From Paraplanobispora takensis (GTDB taxonomy: Bacteria; Actinomycetota; Actinomycetes; Streptosporangiales; Streptosporangiaceae): 64,000 nt of DNA. Location: contig NZ_BOOK01000050.1 in NCBI RefSeq assembly GCF_016863195.1, positions 1 to 64,000 on the forward strand, given 5' to 3'. Of the stretch, positions 17,011 to 26,878 are shown piece by piece. Made by a program: the position numbers and the translations under genes. Each line of letters begins with the position of its first letter. Positions within the stretch are counted from its first letter, which is position 1. The notes below the pieces were generated by a model. It did no database searches and had not been told where the DNA came from. It saw nothing but the letters and a program-made list of their open reading frames with translations.

Positions 17011-20000
17011 GTGACCTCGGTGTCACCGGGCCCCGCCGGCCGCTGGGCCGACGCGCTCGGGCTCGACGAGCGGGTCGGGCTACTGCGCGCGGCGGCGGGT
17101 ACGGCCCCCGCCGGACGGGGCGACGGCCGCGACGCCGACCGGACCGTGCTGGCCCGGTGGCGCGCGGAGCCTCAGTTCGCCCCCGCCGGGCAGTGGCCGG
17201 CCTGGCTGGAGCACGCGGGCGTGACGGAGCCGGAGTTCGGGCAGGCGCTCCGGGCCGATCCGCCGTGGCCGTCGCAGACGGATCCGCCGCCGTGGTGGCG
17301 GCTTGAGCTCCAGCAGGCCTACGGGCGGCCGCAGCCGTACGGCACCCCGGTCACCGGACCCGGGGTTGCCGGGCGCCGGCTGAAGTCGGCCTGGGGTGAG
17401 GAGCAGCGCGCGTTCCTGTGGCTGGTCCAGCCGCTCGTGACACGGGCCCGGGAACGGCTGCGTACGGGGCTGGCCGCTGTCGCGCAAACCGCGGGCGCGG
17501 AGGTCTTCGACCCCCGCGGGCTGGAGGAGTCGCTGCTGGACGTACTGCTCCCCGAACTGCTGCGCATGGTCAACCGTACGCTGGTCATGGAGCTGAACCT
17601 CCACCGCCTGCGGGGGGAGCTGCGCGGCGCCACCGCGCGCGAGCGGTTCGCCTCGTTCGTCGAGGGGCTCACAGACGCCGGCACCGCCTTGGAGCTGCTG
17701 GAGCGCTATCCGGTGCTCGGCCGCCGGCTGGCCGTGCGGACGGAGTGGTGGCTTCATGCCGGCCTGGAGTTCGCACGGCGGCTCGCCGCGGACCATCGGG
17801 CGCTGCGCGCCGCGTTCAGCCCCGGCCGGGACCCCGGAGGCGTGGTCGCGGTCGCCGGGAACCTGGGCGACAGCCACTGCCGGGGCCGCTCGGTCCTGAT
17901 CGCCGAGTTCGCCGGTGGGCTGCGCGTGGTCTACAAGCCGCGGCCGATGGCGGTGGCGGCGCACTTCCAGCAGCTGCTGTCATGGCTCAACCGCGCCGGG
18001 GCGACCCCCGCGCTGCGCGTGCTCACGGTCGTGGATCGCGGCGCCTACGGCTGGGCCGAGTACGTCACGCACACGCCGTGCTCGTCCCCCGGCGAGGTCC
18101 GGGACTTCTATCTGCGCCAGGGCGGGTTCCTGGCACTGCTCCACGCGCTTCAGGCGACGGACTTCCACGGGGAGAACGTGCTCGCCTCCGGTGCCCACCC
18201 CGTCATGGTCGACCTCGAGGCCCTGTTCCATCCCACGCCGGTGGAGCGTGACCTGTCCTCCGCCGAGCAGGTGGCCGCGGAACTGCTCGAGGAATCGGTC
18301 CTGCGGGTGGGACTGCTCCCGCAGCGCACATGGGCGACGGCCGGCTCCCCGGGCTTCGACATGAGCGGCATCGGCGCGGCCGACGGCCAGCTCACCCCCT
18401 ACGGGGTGCCGCACTGCAAGGACGCCGGTACGGACGTCATGCGGGTGGTCAGGGAACCCAAGCCGGTGCGCGGATGCCGCAGCCGCCCCCGGCTGCCCGA
18501 CGGCGGCGACGCCGACTTCCGCGACCACGCCGACGCCGTCCTCCAGGGGTTCCGGCACCTCTACGGGCTCCTGCTCGCCCACCGCGGCGAGCTGCTGGCC
18601 CCGGCGGGACCCCTGGCCGCCTTCGCCGAAGACGAGGTCCGCGTGGTCCTGCGGGAGACGCGGACGTACGGCACGCTGCTGTACGAGAGCCTCCATCCCA
18701 GCGTGCTGCGCGACGGGATGGAGTGCGAGCTGTTGTTCGCCCGGCTGTGGTCGCAGGTGGCCACCCGTCCGTACCTGGCCCGCGTGGTGGCCTGCGAGCG
18801 CGAGCAGTTGTGGGACGGCGACGTGCCGGTCTTCACCGCACGGGCCGGTTCACGCGACCTGATCGCCGGCACCGGTGCCCGGTTCGACGACTTCCTGCCC
18901 GAGAGCGGGCTCGACCGCGTGCGCAGGCGGATCGGCCGGCTCGGGCCGGAGGACCTGGAACGGCAGGTCTGGCTCATCGAGGGGACGCTGGCGGCCGCGC
19001 GCCGCGGACTCGATCCGCAGGACGCGCAGACCCCGCCCGCGGGCCGGGCCGCGGGCGCGCCGCCGGTGCGCGACGTCGCCGGCCCGGCCTTCCCCGGCCG
19101 GGCCCGCCTCCTGTCGGCCGCCAGGGCGGCCGGGGATCGGCTGGAGGCGCTGGCGCTGCGGGGCAAGGGTGGCGAGGACGCCGCCTGGCCGGGCTTCAGC
19201 CTGGCCGGCCACGGGCAGTGGGCGCCCATCGTGCTCGGTCCCGACCTGTACGACGGGACCGCCGGGATCGCTCTCTTCCTCGGCCGGCTCGCCTCCGTCA
19301 CCGGGGAGGAGCGCTACGCCCGCCTCGCGCGGGCCGCGACCCGGACCCTGGAAAGACAGGTGTCACGTGCCGGGGACGCGCCGCAGAGCCTCGGTGCGTT
19401 CAACGGCCTGGCCGGAGCGGTCTACGCTCTGACGCATCTCGGTGTGCTCACCGGCGCACCGCGGCTGCTCGACCGGGCGCAGGAGGTCGCGGAGCGCATC
19501 CCACCGCTCATCGAGCTGGACGACCAGTACGACGTCATCGCCGGCGCGGCCGGATGCGTCGGCGCCCTGGCCTGCCTTCAGCGCGTGCGTCCCACCCCGG
19601 GCACGCTGTCGGCCGCGGTCCGGTGCGGCGACCACCTGCTCTCCCGCAGCCGGCTCGCCCACGGCGTTCCGACCTGGCCGAACCCCGCCCTGGGGCCTCG
19701 GCCGCTCACCGGCTTCTCGCACGGGGCCGCGGGCATCGCCTGGGCCCTGAGCGAACTGGCGGAGCTCAGCGGGCTGGAACGTTTCCGTACGACGGCCTAC
19801 CAGGCTCTGTCCTACGAACGCGAGCAGTTCGACGCCGAACCGGCGAACTGGCCCGATCTGCGAACCTGGGGCGATCCCGGCGGCGACAGGAGACCGATGG
19901 TCGCGTGGTGCCACGGGGCGGCCGGGATCGGCCTGGGCCGGCTCGCGATGCTCTCGCACTGCCGCGAACCGGACCGTGCCGCCACCCTGCGCTCCGAGGC

Positions 20001-20310
20001 CCTGACCGCCGCGGCCACGACCACGGCCCAGGGCTTCGGTCAGAGCCACTCGCTCTGCCACGGCGATCTGGGGAACCTCGAACTCCTCACCAGAGCCGCG
20101 GACACGCTGGGCGAGTCGGAGCTGTCGGCCCGCGCGGCGTCGGCGGCGGCCCGGGTGCTGGACGCCGCCGAGCGCGGCCACCGGCGGTGCGGCCTGCCGA
20201 TCGGCGTCGAATCACCCGGCCTGATGACGGGCCTGGCCGGCATCGGATACGGACTCCTCCGGCTCGCCGAGCCCTCCCTCCCGTCCGTCCTGCTCCTGGA
20301 AGGACCGTGA
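17011..20310 (+). CDS. lanM: Class II lanthipeptide synthetase LanM
   Basis: A 1099-residue bifunctional enzyme that dehydrates Ser/Thr and then forms thioether rings in a precursor peptide. The N-terminal dehydratase (DUF4135, ~130-650) shows GNLGDSHCRG near 282, the ATP-site YKPRPM near 308, and the catalytic DFHGENVL (~385) with VDLEALFHP (~400). The C-terminal LanC cyclase has zinc ligands Cys967 (WCHGAAGIG) and Cys1016-His1017 (LCHGDLGN), all intact. GTG 17011 lies 18 bases after the precursor-fusion stop; no strong ribosome binding site is visible, suggesting coupled translation. No LanT or protease follows, so export may depend on the transporter 12 kb downstream. Confidence 0.93.
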   Translation: MTSVSPGPAGRWADALGLDERVGLLRAAAGTAPAGRGDGRDADRTVLARWRAEPQFAPAGQWPAWLEHAGVTEPEFGQALRADPPWPSQTDPPPWWRLELQQAYGRPQPYGTPVTGPGVAGRRLKSAWGEEQRAFLWLVQPLVTRARERLRTGLAAVAQTAGAEVFDPRGLEESLLDVLLPELLRMVNRTLVMELNLHRLRGELRGATARERFASFVEGLTDAGTALELLERYPVLGRRLAVRTEWWLHAGLEFARRLAADHRALRAAFSPGRDPGGVVAVAGNLGDSHCRGRSVLIAEFAGGLRVVYKPRPMAVAAHFQQLLSWLNRAGATPALRVLTVVDRGAYGWAEYVTHTPCSSPGEVRDFYLRQGGFLALLHALQATDFHGENVLASGAHPVMVDLEALFHPTPVERDLSSAEQVAAELLEESVLRVGLLPQRTWATAGSPGFDMSGIGAADGQLTPYGVPHCKDAGTDVMRVVREPKPVRGCRSRPRLPDGGDADFRDHADAVLQGFRHLYGLLLAHRGELLAPAGPLAAFAEDEVRVVLRETRTYGTLLYESLHPSVLRDGMECELLFARLWSQVATRPYLARVVACEREQLWDGDVPVFTARAGSRDLIAGTGARFDDFLPESGLDRVRRRIGRLGPEDLERQVWLIEGTLAAARRGLDPQDAQTPPAGRAAGAPPVRDVAGPAFPGRARLLSAARAAGDRLEALALRGKGGEDAAWPGFSLAGHGQWAPIVLGPDLYDGTAGIALFLGRLASVTGEERYARLARAATRTLERQVSRAGDAPQSLGAFNGLAGAVYALTHLGVLTGAPRLLDRAQEVAERIPPLIELDDQYDVIAGAAGCVGALACLQRVRPTPGTLSAAVRCGDHLLSRSRLAHGVPTWPNPALGPRPLTGFSHGAAGIAWALSELAELSGLERFRTTAYQALSYEREQFDAEPANWPDLRTWGDPGGDRRPMVAWCHGAAGIGLGRLAMLSHCREPDRAATLRSEALTAAATTTAQGFGQSHSLCHGDLGNLELLTRAADTLGESELSARAASAAARVLDAAERGHRRCGLPIGVESPGLMTGLAGIGYGLLRLAEPSLPSVLLLEGP

Positions 20311-20322
20311 CCGCGGCCGGAA

Positions 20323-22074
20323 TCAGAGGGTGAGGGCTCCGGCGAGGAGATCGTCGAAGCGGGTCAGGTCCTCGGCCGGGCGGTCGAGGCCGCGCAGCGG
20401 GCCGTGGTCGGCCAGGTGTGCCTCGGCGTACAGCCGGACGACCAACGCCTTGCGGTCGGTGCCGAGTTCGCGCCGTTCCCAGCCGGCCTGCTCCAGCAGC
20501 AGCGCGGCGGCGTAGACGTCGCACATGAACTGGGCCAGCGGGAACAGCCGGGCCTCGGCCTGAGCCGGGTCGAGCGCCGACCAGGCGGTGATCGCCTTGC
20601 GCAGGTCCTCGATCCGTCCCCGGACGAGATCGACGGTGGCCTCGTCACCGGGCGGAGCCTGGTCGACGGCCGCAGTCAGGCGGTCCAGGAACGGCTCGTG
20701 GGCGTTGCCGCGCAGCATCGCCCGCCGTACGTCCAGGCACAGGATGTTGTCGCCGCCCTCCCAGATCGTGTTGACCTGGGCGTCGCGCAGGATGCGGGCG
20801 ACCGGCCACTGCTCGATGTAGCCGTTGCCGCCGTGGATCTCGATCGCGTCGCTGGCCGCGGTGACGCCGAGCCGGGCGGCGCGGAGCTTGACCAGGGCGG
20901 GGGCCAGGCGCAGGCCGGGGTTGAGGGTGCCGTCGAAGACCATCGCCTGGGCGGCCTCGACCTCGACGATCAGCTCGGCCAGCTTGCGGCGCATCAGCGG
21001 CTGGTCGATGAGCGCGGCGCCGAAGGCCTCACGGCTGCGGGCGTAGCAGATCGACTCGACCAACGCGCGGCGGGCGCAGCCCAGGCCCATCATGGCGATG
21101 GCCAGGCGGGCGCCGTTGGTGAGCGTCATCATCCGGGCCAGGCCCTTGCCGTCGCCGGTGCCGCGCGGGTCGGGAGCGAGCAGGAACGCCTCGGCGTCGG
21201 CGAACTCGACCTCCGCCGAGGCCACCGAGCGGGTGCCGAGCTTGTCCTTGAGCCGGCGGATCCGGATGCCGTTGTGGCTCCCGTCGCGGCGCTCGCGCAG
21301 CACCAGGAAGGGCGAGACCCCGCGCACCCCGTCCTCGGCGCCCTCGGGCTTGGCGAGCACGACGAACGCCGAGCCGTTGGCGTTGGAGGCGAACCACTTC
21401 AGGCCGTTCAGCCGCCAGGCGTCGCCGTCGGGGGTGGCGGTGGTCTCCAGCGCGCCGAGGTCGGAGCCGCCGGAGCGCTCGGTGAACATCTGCGCGGCCT
21501 CGCCGGAGAACATGCCGTCGGCGAAGATCTCCCGGACCCGCGCCTTGACGTCCTCCGGCGCGAACGACTCGGCCATCAGCACCACCATGTCGCCGCCGGT
21601 GCCGAGCGCGCAGCCCATGCCGATGTCGGCCTGGTAGAGCAGGTAGTGCCAGGCCGCGGTCATCACCGACGGCTCGACCCCGGCCTCCTTGGCCTCCGCG
21701 CCGAACTCCGGCCGGGTGAAGCTGCGCGCGACCAGCTCGCGCCGGGCCGCCTCGAAGGACGGCGGCATGACGATCCGGCTGACGTCGCGGCCCCAGCGGT
21801 CGTAGCGCTCCAGGCGGGGCGGGTTGCGGTCGGTCTCCTCGGCGTGCTCCAGGATCGGCCCGGCCATGAGCTTACCGGCCCGCTCCAGGTGGGGGGCGGC
21901 CCAGCGCAGGCCCTCGGTGCCGAGGTGACGGCGCATCAGGAAGCCCAGGGTGGGGTCGCAGCCGTACCAGTTCAGCCCGGCCGCGCCCTGGTAGCGCTCG
22001 GTGGCGTAGCGCCGGGACTTGTCCGGGGTGCCGAAGGGCAGCCGGTCGACCGGCTCGACGAGATAGGAAGCCAT
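20323..22074 (-). CDS. Acyl-CoA dehydrogenase, AidB-like subgroup
   Basis: A 583-residue flavoprotein, longer than the ~380 residues of simple acyl-CoA dehydrogenases. The extra N- and C-terminal helices match the AidB/DUF-extended subgroup. FAD-binding motifs FTERSGGSDLGALET and LKWFASNANGSAF are clear, as is the C-terminal IHGGNGYIEQWPVARILRD. It should oxidise an acyl-CoA to the enoyl-CoA, donating electrons to ETF. It diverges from a PaaX-type regulator across a strong 34-bp dyad. It converges 12 bases from the LanM stop and has no evident part in the peptide pathway. Confidence 0.87.
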   Translation of the reverse strand: MASYLVEPVDRLPFGTPDKSRRYATERYQGAAGLNWYGCDPTLGFLMRRHLGTEGLRWAAPHLERAGKLMAGPILEHAEETDRNPPRLERYDRWGRDVSRIVMPPSFEAARRELVARSFTRPEFGAEAKEAGVEPSVMTAAWHYLLYQADIGMGCALGTGGDMVVLMAESFAPEDVKARVREIFADGMFSGEAAQMFTERSGGSDLGALETTATPDGDAWRLNGLKWFASNANGSAFVVLAKPEGAEDGVRGVSPFLVLRERRDGSHNGIRIRRLKDKLGTRSVASAEVEFADAEAFLLAPDPRGTGDGKGLARMMTLTNGARLAIAMMGLGCARRALVESICYARSREAFGAALIDQPLMRRKLAELIVEVEAAQAMVFDGTLNPGLRLAPALVKLRAARLGVTAASDAIEIHGGNGYIEQWPVARILRDAQVNTIWEGGDNILCLDVRRAMLRGNAHEPFLDRLTAAVDQAPPGDEATVDLVRGRIEDLRKAITAWSALDPAQAEARLFPLAQFMCDVYAAALLLEQAGWERRELGTDRKALVVRLYAEAHLADHGPLRGLDRPAEDLTRFDDLLAGALTL

Positions 22075-22083
22075 ACGCGGATA

Positions 22084-22117
22084 TTACGTTTTTCCGACAC
22101 GTGATGGGAAGATGTAA
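22084..22117. promoter_or_regulatory. Probable PaaX-type operator
   Basis: A 34-bp dyad centred on a perfect CACGTG (22098-22103), with TTAC at one end and GTAA at the other and TTCC/GGAA blocks between. Twelve of 17 arm positions pair. It lies 10 bases upstream of the acyl-CoA dehydrogenase start and in front of the divergent regulator gene. Confidence 0.7.
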
Positions 22118-22186
22118 TGGCAAGGATCGTGGGGACGGCTCGCGCTCCGAAGTCCCGCCGGGCAGGCTCTATGCTCTGGACCTCCG

Positions 22187-22981
22187 ATGAAGAACGAAGA
22201 CCCGCTGGGCCTCCGGCCGCTGACCGCGCGCTCGGTCGTCCTCAGCACGCTGCTGGGCGCCCACCCGCCCCACCTGAAGGCCCGCCACCTGGTGCGCGCG
22301 GGCGAGTTGTTCGGCATCTCCGAGGGCACGGTGCGGGTGGCGCTGTCGCGCATGGTCGCGGCGGGCGACCTCCTCCAGGAGGACGGCGGCTACCGGCTCA
22401 GCGGGCGCCTGCGCGAACGCCAGGCCCGTCAGGACGCCAGCCGTGCCCCCCTCACCCGCGGGTGGGACGGCTCGTGGGAGGTCGCGATCGTCACCGCCGA
22501 GCGACGGCCGGCCGCCGAGCGCGCCGCGTTCCGGGACGCCATGGCGGCGCTGCGCATGGCCGAGATCCGCGAGGGCGTGTGGATGCGCCCGGACAACCTG
22601 GTCCGGGACACGCCCCTTCAGAACGCGCACGACCCGGAGGACGCGGGCACCCCTCCCGGGAGCACCGCCCACCCCGCGATCGTCGCCGGGCAGTGCACGT
22701 TCCTGCGGGCCGTACCGGAGGGCGACCCGGCCGTGCTGGCGGCCTCCCTGTGGGACCTGCCGGCCTGGGCGGGACGGGCGCGGGCGCTGCGGGCCGGGTT
22801 CGACTCGGCCTCCTCCGTCGCCGGCCGGTTCGCTCTGGCCGCCGCGATCCTGCGGCACCTGCTCACCGACCCCCTGCTCCCGCCCGGCCTCCTGCCCGGC
22901 GACTGGCCGGGGGCCGGTCTGCGCCACCGCTACGACCTGTTCGAAGCCGAGTTCGGCGCCCTCCTGCGCGATCACCTGTAG
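22187..22981 (+). CDS. PaaX-family transcriptional regulator
   Basis: A 264-residue GntR-related repressor of the PaaX type. The winged-helix N-terminus (~15-75) includes ELFGISEGTVRVALSRMVAAG, and the rest fits the PaaX C-terminal domain that senses acyl-CoA thioesters. PaaX proteins repress aromatic or fatty acyl-CoA catabolism genes until the CoA ligand accumulates. Here the obvious target is the divergent acyl-CoA dehydrogenase, with a dyad in between. ATG 22187 is used; the ribosome binding site is weak (GGACC). Confidence 0.87.
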   Translation: MKNEDPLGLRPLTARSVVLSTLLGAHPPHLKARHLVRAGELFGISEGTVRVALSRMVAAGDLLQEDGGYRLSGRLRERQARQDASRAPLTRGWDGSWEVAIVTAERRPAAERAAFRDAMAALRMAEIREGVWMRPDNLVRDTPLQNAHDPEDAGTPPGSTAHPAIVAGQCTFLRAVPEGDPAVLAASLWDLPAWAGRARALRAGFDSASSVAGRFALAAAILRHLLTDPLLPPGLLPGDWPGAGLRHRYDLFEAEFGALLRDHL

Positions 22982-23150
22982 CGGATCGCCGCCCGTCGGA
23001 GGCGGTTCCGGCCGGCGCCGGCCACCTCCCGGAGCAGCGTTTGTCACAGGTTCCGGACATACTTGATCTTCACGCGGAAGCGATGTTTGATACGTGGGTT
23101 CGTTCCTGTCGCAGTGGCCGCACCTACTGTGCCGACCATGGGTGGTAGGG

Positions 23151-26100
23151 ATGAGGTTCCGGGTTCTCGGCCCGATCGAGGTCTACGACGACGGGGTTCC
23201 CGTCAGGCTCGGCGGCCCGCGCCAGCGCGCGGTGCTCGCCCGGCTGCTGGTCGCGGGCGGAGCCGTCGTCTCCACCGACACCCTGATCGAGGATCTGTAC
23301 GGCGACGCGTCTCCGCCGAGCGCGGTGACCACGGTCCAGGCCTACGTGTCCAACCTGCGCCGGGCCCTCGAGCCGGGACGCCCGCCGCGCGCCCTCCCCC
23401 GCCTGCTCGTCGGGCGGCCTCCCGGGTACCTGCTCGCCGCGACCGACCTCGACGCGCTCCGGTTCACCGAACTCGTCACCCGCTCGGAGTCCCTGCCGCC
23501 CGAGGAGGCGCTCGCCTGCTCGGAGGCGGCGCTGCGGCTCTGGCACGGGCCGCCCTACGGCGAGTTCACCGGGGAGCTGTGGGCCTCCTCCGAGGTCGCC
23601 CGCCTCTGCGAGCTGCGTCTCGTCGCGGTCGAGCGGCGTGCCCGGGCGCAACTGGACCTCGGCCGCCCGCAGGCCGTCGTCACCGGCCTGGAGGCCGACT
23701 CGGCCGCGCACCCGCTGCGTGAGCGGCTGTGGCACCTGCTGGCGCTGGCCCTCTACCGCACCGGGCGGCAGGCCGACGCGCTGGCCGTGCTGCGCCGCGC
23801 CGGAAGGCTGCTCGCCGACCAGCTGGGGCTGGGCCTCGGTCCGGGGCTGAGGACCCTGGAGGAGGCCATCCTCCGGCAGGACGACTCGCTCCTGCTCCCC
23901 TGCGCCCCCCAGGTGCCCGTTCCCCCGGCGCCCGTCCCCGCGACCCCCGTGAGACCGCGTGCCCCGCACGGCCGGGAACGGCAGCTGGCCGAGCTGGAAG
24001 GCCTGCCGGAGCGGGGAGAGGTCACCGTCGCGGCGGTCAGCGGCGAGCCGGGCATCGGCAAGACGTGGCTGCTCGGAGCGTTCCGCGACCGCTGCACCGC
24101 CGCCGGCCGCCTGGTGCTCTGGAGCCGCTGCCCCGAGACCGAGGGCTCCCCGCCCCTGTGGCCGTGGCTGCAGCTGCTGCGCGCGCTCACCCGGCTCTGT
24201 CCCCCGCCCGACCGCCGGGCCCTGACCGGCCTCCTGGACGACGAGACCCCCGCCGGATCCACCGAGGCCGCGCTGCTGCGCCGCCATCAGGCCATCGCGG
24301 ACTGGCTGAGGACCGCCGCGCGGTCCCGGCCTCTGGTCGTCGTCCTGGACGACCTGCACTGGGCCGATCCCGCATCGCTCCGGCTGCTCAGCGACCTGGT
24401 CACGCTGCTGGCGGACGCCACCGAGCCCGTCCCCGTCACGCTGGTCACCGCCTTCCGCGACGGGCCGGACCGCATGCGCCTGGACGACGTGCTCGGCCGG
24501 CTGGCCCGTCACGACCTGCGCCACGTCCGGCTCACCGGCCTCGGCCCGGAGACCATAACGACCATCGCTCACGGCATGGGCGTCGAACTGGACGGGCCGA
24601 CCGCTCTGCGGCTGACCGAACGCACCGGCGGCAATCCCCTGTTCGCCAGGGAGACGGCCCGCGTGCTCGCCCAGGGCGGCACGCTGGGCGCCGTACCGAT
24701 CGCGGTCGCCGACCTCATCCGGCGGCGGGTGACCGCGCTCGGCCCGCAGGCCGTCGAGGCCCTCAACGTCTCCGCGGTCATCGGCAGGGACTTCGATCCC
24801 GGTGTCGTCGCCCAGATCTGCCGCGCGGAGCCTGCAGAGGTGTACGGCGTGCTGGACCAGGCCGTACACGCCGGGCTGCTCGTCTCCTGCCCCCCGCGCA
24901 TGGCCTTCGCCCACGACCTGGTCCGCGAGGCCCTCCTGCGCGACCTTCCCGCGCTGCGCAAGGCGGCGGTGCACCGGGAGGTGACGGCCGCCCTGGCCGA
25001 CCGCCCCGGCGTGGACGTGGCGGTCATCGCCCACCACGCCGTCGAGGCCGGTCCGGCGGCCTACGGCGAGGCGGCGCGCTGGGCCCGTGCCGCCGCCCGG
25101 CAGGCGTCCCTGCGGCTGGCCTACGAGGAGGCGGCCCTGTGGTGGGGCCGGGCGGTCGCGGCCCACGGCGCCTCCGCGGGCGACCCCCTCGACCACGTCG
25201 ACCTCCTGCTCCACCAGGTCCGCGCGCTGCTGGCGGCCGGAGACGCGCTCGGCGCCCGCAAAGCGCGGGCGCAGGCCATCCGCGTCGCCGACCGCGGCGA
25301 CGGCACCGGCGGGCGGGACGACCCCGTGCTGACGACCCGCGCGTTGACCGCGCTGGACGCCCCATCGGTCTGGACCCTGCGCAACCCCTACGAAGAGGTG
25401 GAACTGCATCTGGTCCGCCGGTTCGAGGCGGCGCTGGACCGCCTGCCCCCCGACGACGGGGCCGAACGCGTGCGGCTGCTGGCCGGGCTGGCGCAGGAGC
25501 TGTACGACGGCAGCGACGACCCGCGCTGCGACCGCCTGTCGGCCGAGGCCGTCGAGGGGGCCCGCCGGCTCGGCGATCCGCACCTGCTGATGCAGACGCT
25601 CAACGCGCGGCAGCTCTCGCTGCCCCAGTCCGTCCGTTCCCGCGAGCTGCTGGGGATCGCCGCCGAACTGCTCGGCCTGGCCGCGCGCACCTGCACGCCC
25701 GAGTTCGAACTGCTCGCGCAGATGCTGTTCACCCACCACCGGTTGCAGTTGTTCGACCTGGCCGGCGCCGACGAGGCCGCCACCCGCTGCGACGCGATCC
25801 TGGAACGGCTGCCGCTCCCCTGGCCGCGCTTCCAGCACACGATGTGGCGCGCCGGCAGGCTGGTCCTGGAGGGGCGCTTCGACGAGGCCGACGTCCTGTA
25901 CGGCGAGGCCGAGCGGCAGGCCGGGCGGCTCGGCATGTGGTACGCGGGCGCGGTGGTGGCCACCGGGCGCATCATGCTGCACTTCCAGCGCGGTTCCATG
26001 GCCGACGCCGGAGCCCTGATCGACTCGGTCGCCGGCATCCACACCACCATGGACCGTGACTCGCGGATCCTGCACCTGTGCGCGCAGGGCCGTACCGCAC

Positions 26101-26477
26101 AGGCCCGCCGGCTGGCCGAGCACGGCTGGGGCACTCCGCCGCGGGACTGGTCCTGGCTGACCATGACCTGTCTGCAGGCGGCGGCGCAGACGGCCCTCGG
26201 CGACGTCTCCGCCTGCCGGGCGAGCTACTCGGCGCTGCTGCCGCACGGCGGCGGCGTCTCCGTGGGCTCCGCGATCGCGTTCGCGGGCCCGGTGGACTGG
26301 TTCCTGGCCCTGCTCGCCTCCGCGCTGGGCGAGCGTGAGACCGCCGTCCGGCACCTGGTGACGCTGGCACGGCTGGCGGGCCGCAACGGGCTCGTGCGAT
26401 GGCGGGACCGGGCGAGGTCGGAGCTCGGGCTCATCATCTCGGGGGGACGGAGCGCGGCGCCGCGGCGTGCGGGCTGA
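23151..26477 (+). CDS. SARP-type transcriptional activator with ATPase domain
   Basis: An 1108-residue AfsR/SARP-like regulator. The N-terminal OmpR-type winged helix (1-~95; FRVLGPIEVYDDGVPVRLGG) joins a bacterial transcriptional activation domain (~95-245). An AAA/STAND ATPase follows, with Walker A GEPGIGKT near 298 and Walker B VVVLDDLHWAD near 396, then a TPR-like helical C-terminus. SARPs activate antibiotic clusters by binding direct repeats next to the -35. TCCAAG direct repeats are found just after this gene and before lanL, so it is the likely cluster activator. ATG 23151 follows GGTGGTAGGG; the frame extends to a GTG at 23094 without support. Confidence 0.88.
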   Translation: MRFRVLGPIEVYDDGVPVRLGGPRQRAVLARLLVAGGAVVSTDTLIEDLYGDASPPSAVTTVQAYVSNLRRALEPGRPPRALPRLLVGRPPGYLLAATDLDALRFTELVTRSESLPPEEALACSEAALRLWHGPPYGEFTGELWASSEVARLCELRLVAVERRARAQLDLGRPQAVVTGLEADSAAHPLRERLWHLLALALYRTGRQADALAVLRRAGRLLADQLGLGLGPGLRTLEEAILRQDDSLLLPCAPQVPVPPAPVPATPVRPRAPHGRERQLAELEGLPERGEVTVAAVSGEPGIGKTWLLGAFRDRCTAAGRLVLWSRCPETEGSPPLWPWLQLLRALTRLCPPPDRRALTGLLDDETPAGSTEAALLRRHQAIADWLRTAARSRPLVVVLDDLHWADPASLRLLSDLVTLLADATEPVPVTLVTAFRDGPDRMRLDDVLGRLARHDLRHVRLTGLGPETITTIAHGMGVELDGPTALRLTERTGGNPLFARETARVLAQGGTLGAVPIAVADLIRRRVTALGPQAVEALNVSAVIGRDFDPGVVAQICRAEPAEVYGVLDQAVHAGLLVSCPPRMAFAHDLVREALLRDLPALRKAAVHREVTAALADRPGVDVAVIAHHAVEAGPAAYGEAARWARAAARQASLRLAYEEAALWWGRAVAAHGASAGDPLDHVDLLLHQVRALLAAGDALGARKARAQAIRVADRGDGTGGRDDPVLTTRALTALDAPSVWTLRNPYEEVELHLVRRFEAALDRLPPDDGAERVRLLAGLAQELYDGSDDPRCDRLSAEAVEGARRLGDPHLLMQTLNARQLSLPQSVRSRELLGIAAELLGLAARTCTPEFELLAQMLFTHHRLQLFDLAGADEAATRCDAILERLPLPWPRFQHTMWRAGRLVLEGRFDEADVLYGEAERQAGRLGMWYAGAVVATGRIMLHFQRGSMADAGALIDSVAGIHTTMDRDSRILHLCAQGRTAQARRLAEHGWGTPPRDWSWLTMTCLQAAAQTALGDVSACRASYSALLPHGGGVSVGSAIAFAGPVDWFLALLASALGERETAVRHLVTLARLAGRNGLVRWRDRARSELGLIISGGRSAAPRRAG

Positions 26478-26490
26478 GCCCGGCCCTCCC

Positions 26491-26508
26491 TCCAAGTGAT
26501 TTCCAAGC
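26491..26508 (+). promoter_or_regulatory. TCCAAG direct repeat (11-bp period), candidate SARP box
   Basis: TCCAAGT at 26491 and TCCAAGC at 26502 are spaced 11 bp start to start, one helical turn, which is the hallmark of SARP sites. They lie upstream of the exported-peptide gene at 26608 and directly after the SARP gene. Confidence 0.6.
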
Positions 26509-26607
26509 AGGCCGATGCACCCTTCAGCAGGAAAACACGTGCCCGGGTGCGGTTCTCACCGTGATCGCCGCTCACGGGCGCGCCTCTTCACGAAAGGCGG
26601 AAAGAGA

Positions 26608-26850
26608 ATGAGAACTCGTCGTCTGGCCGCGGTGGCGCTGGTAGCCGGAGGCCTGGCCTTCGGCGCCATGACCGCTCCCGCGACGGCCGCTTCCGCGCAG
26701 TCCGCCGGAAGCTGGTGGTTCGCAGGCCAGTACACGACCAGCGGCGGCTGCAGCAGCGCCGGCGTCAGAGCCCTCTTCAACACCAACGCCCTGGACTTCC
26801 AGTGCAGGCGCACCGGTTCCCTCTTCGACCTCTACCTCTACCACGAGTAA
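26608..26850 (+). CDS. Small Sec-exported peptide with two cysteines
   Basis: An 80-residue protein. A typical signal peptide (MRTRRLAAVALVAGG then FGAMTAPATA, cut near residue 28) precedes a mature peptide of about 50 residues with Trp-Trp, two cysteines (SGGCSS and FQCRR) that could form one disulfide, and an aromatic C-terminus (FDLYLYHE). ATG 26608 follows GGCGGAAAGAGA. It lies between the SARP gene and lanL with its own candidate SARP boxes and a terminator, so it may be co-regulated with the lanthipeptide operon. I recognise no family. An immunity or surface-acting role is only a guess. Confidence 0.75.
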   Translation: MRTRRLAAVALVAGGLAFGAMTAPATAASAQSAGSWWFAGQYTTSGGCSSAGVRALFNTNALDFQCRRTGSLFDLYLYHE

Positions 26851-26878
26851 CAGGCCCCGCCGCCACGGATAGCACGCC

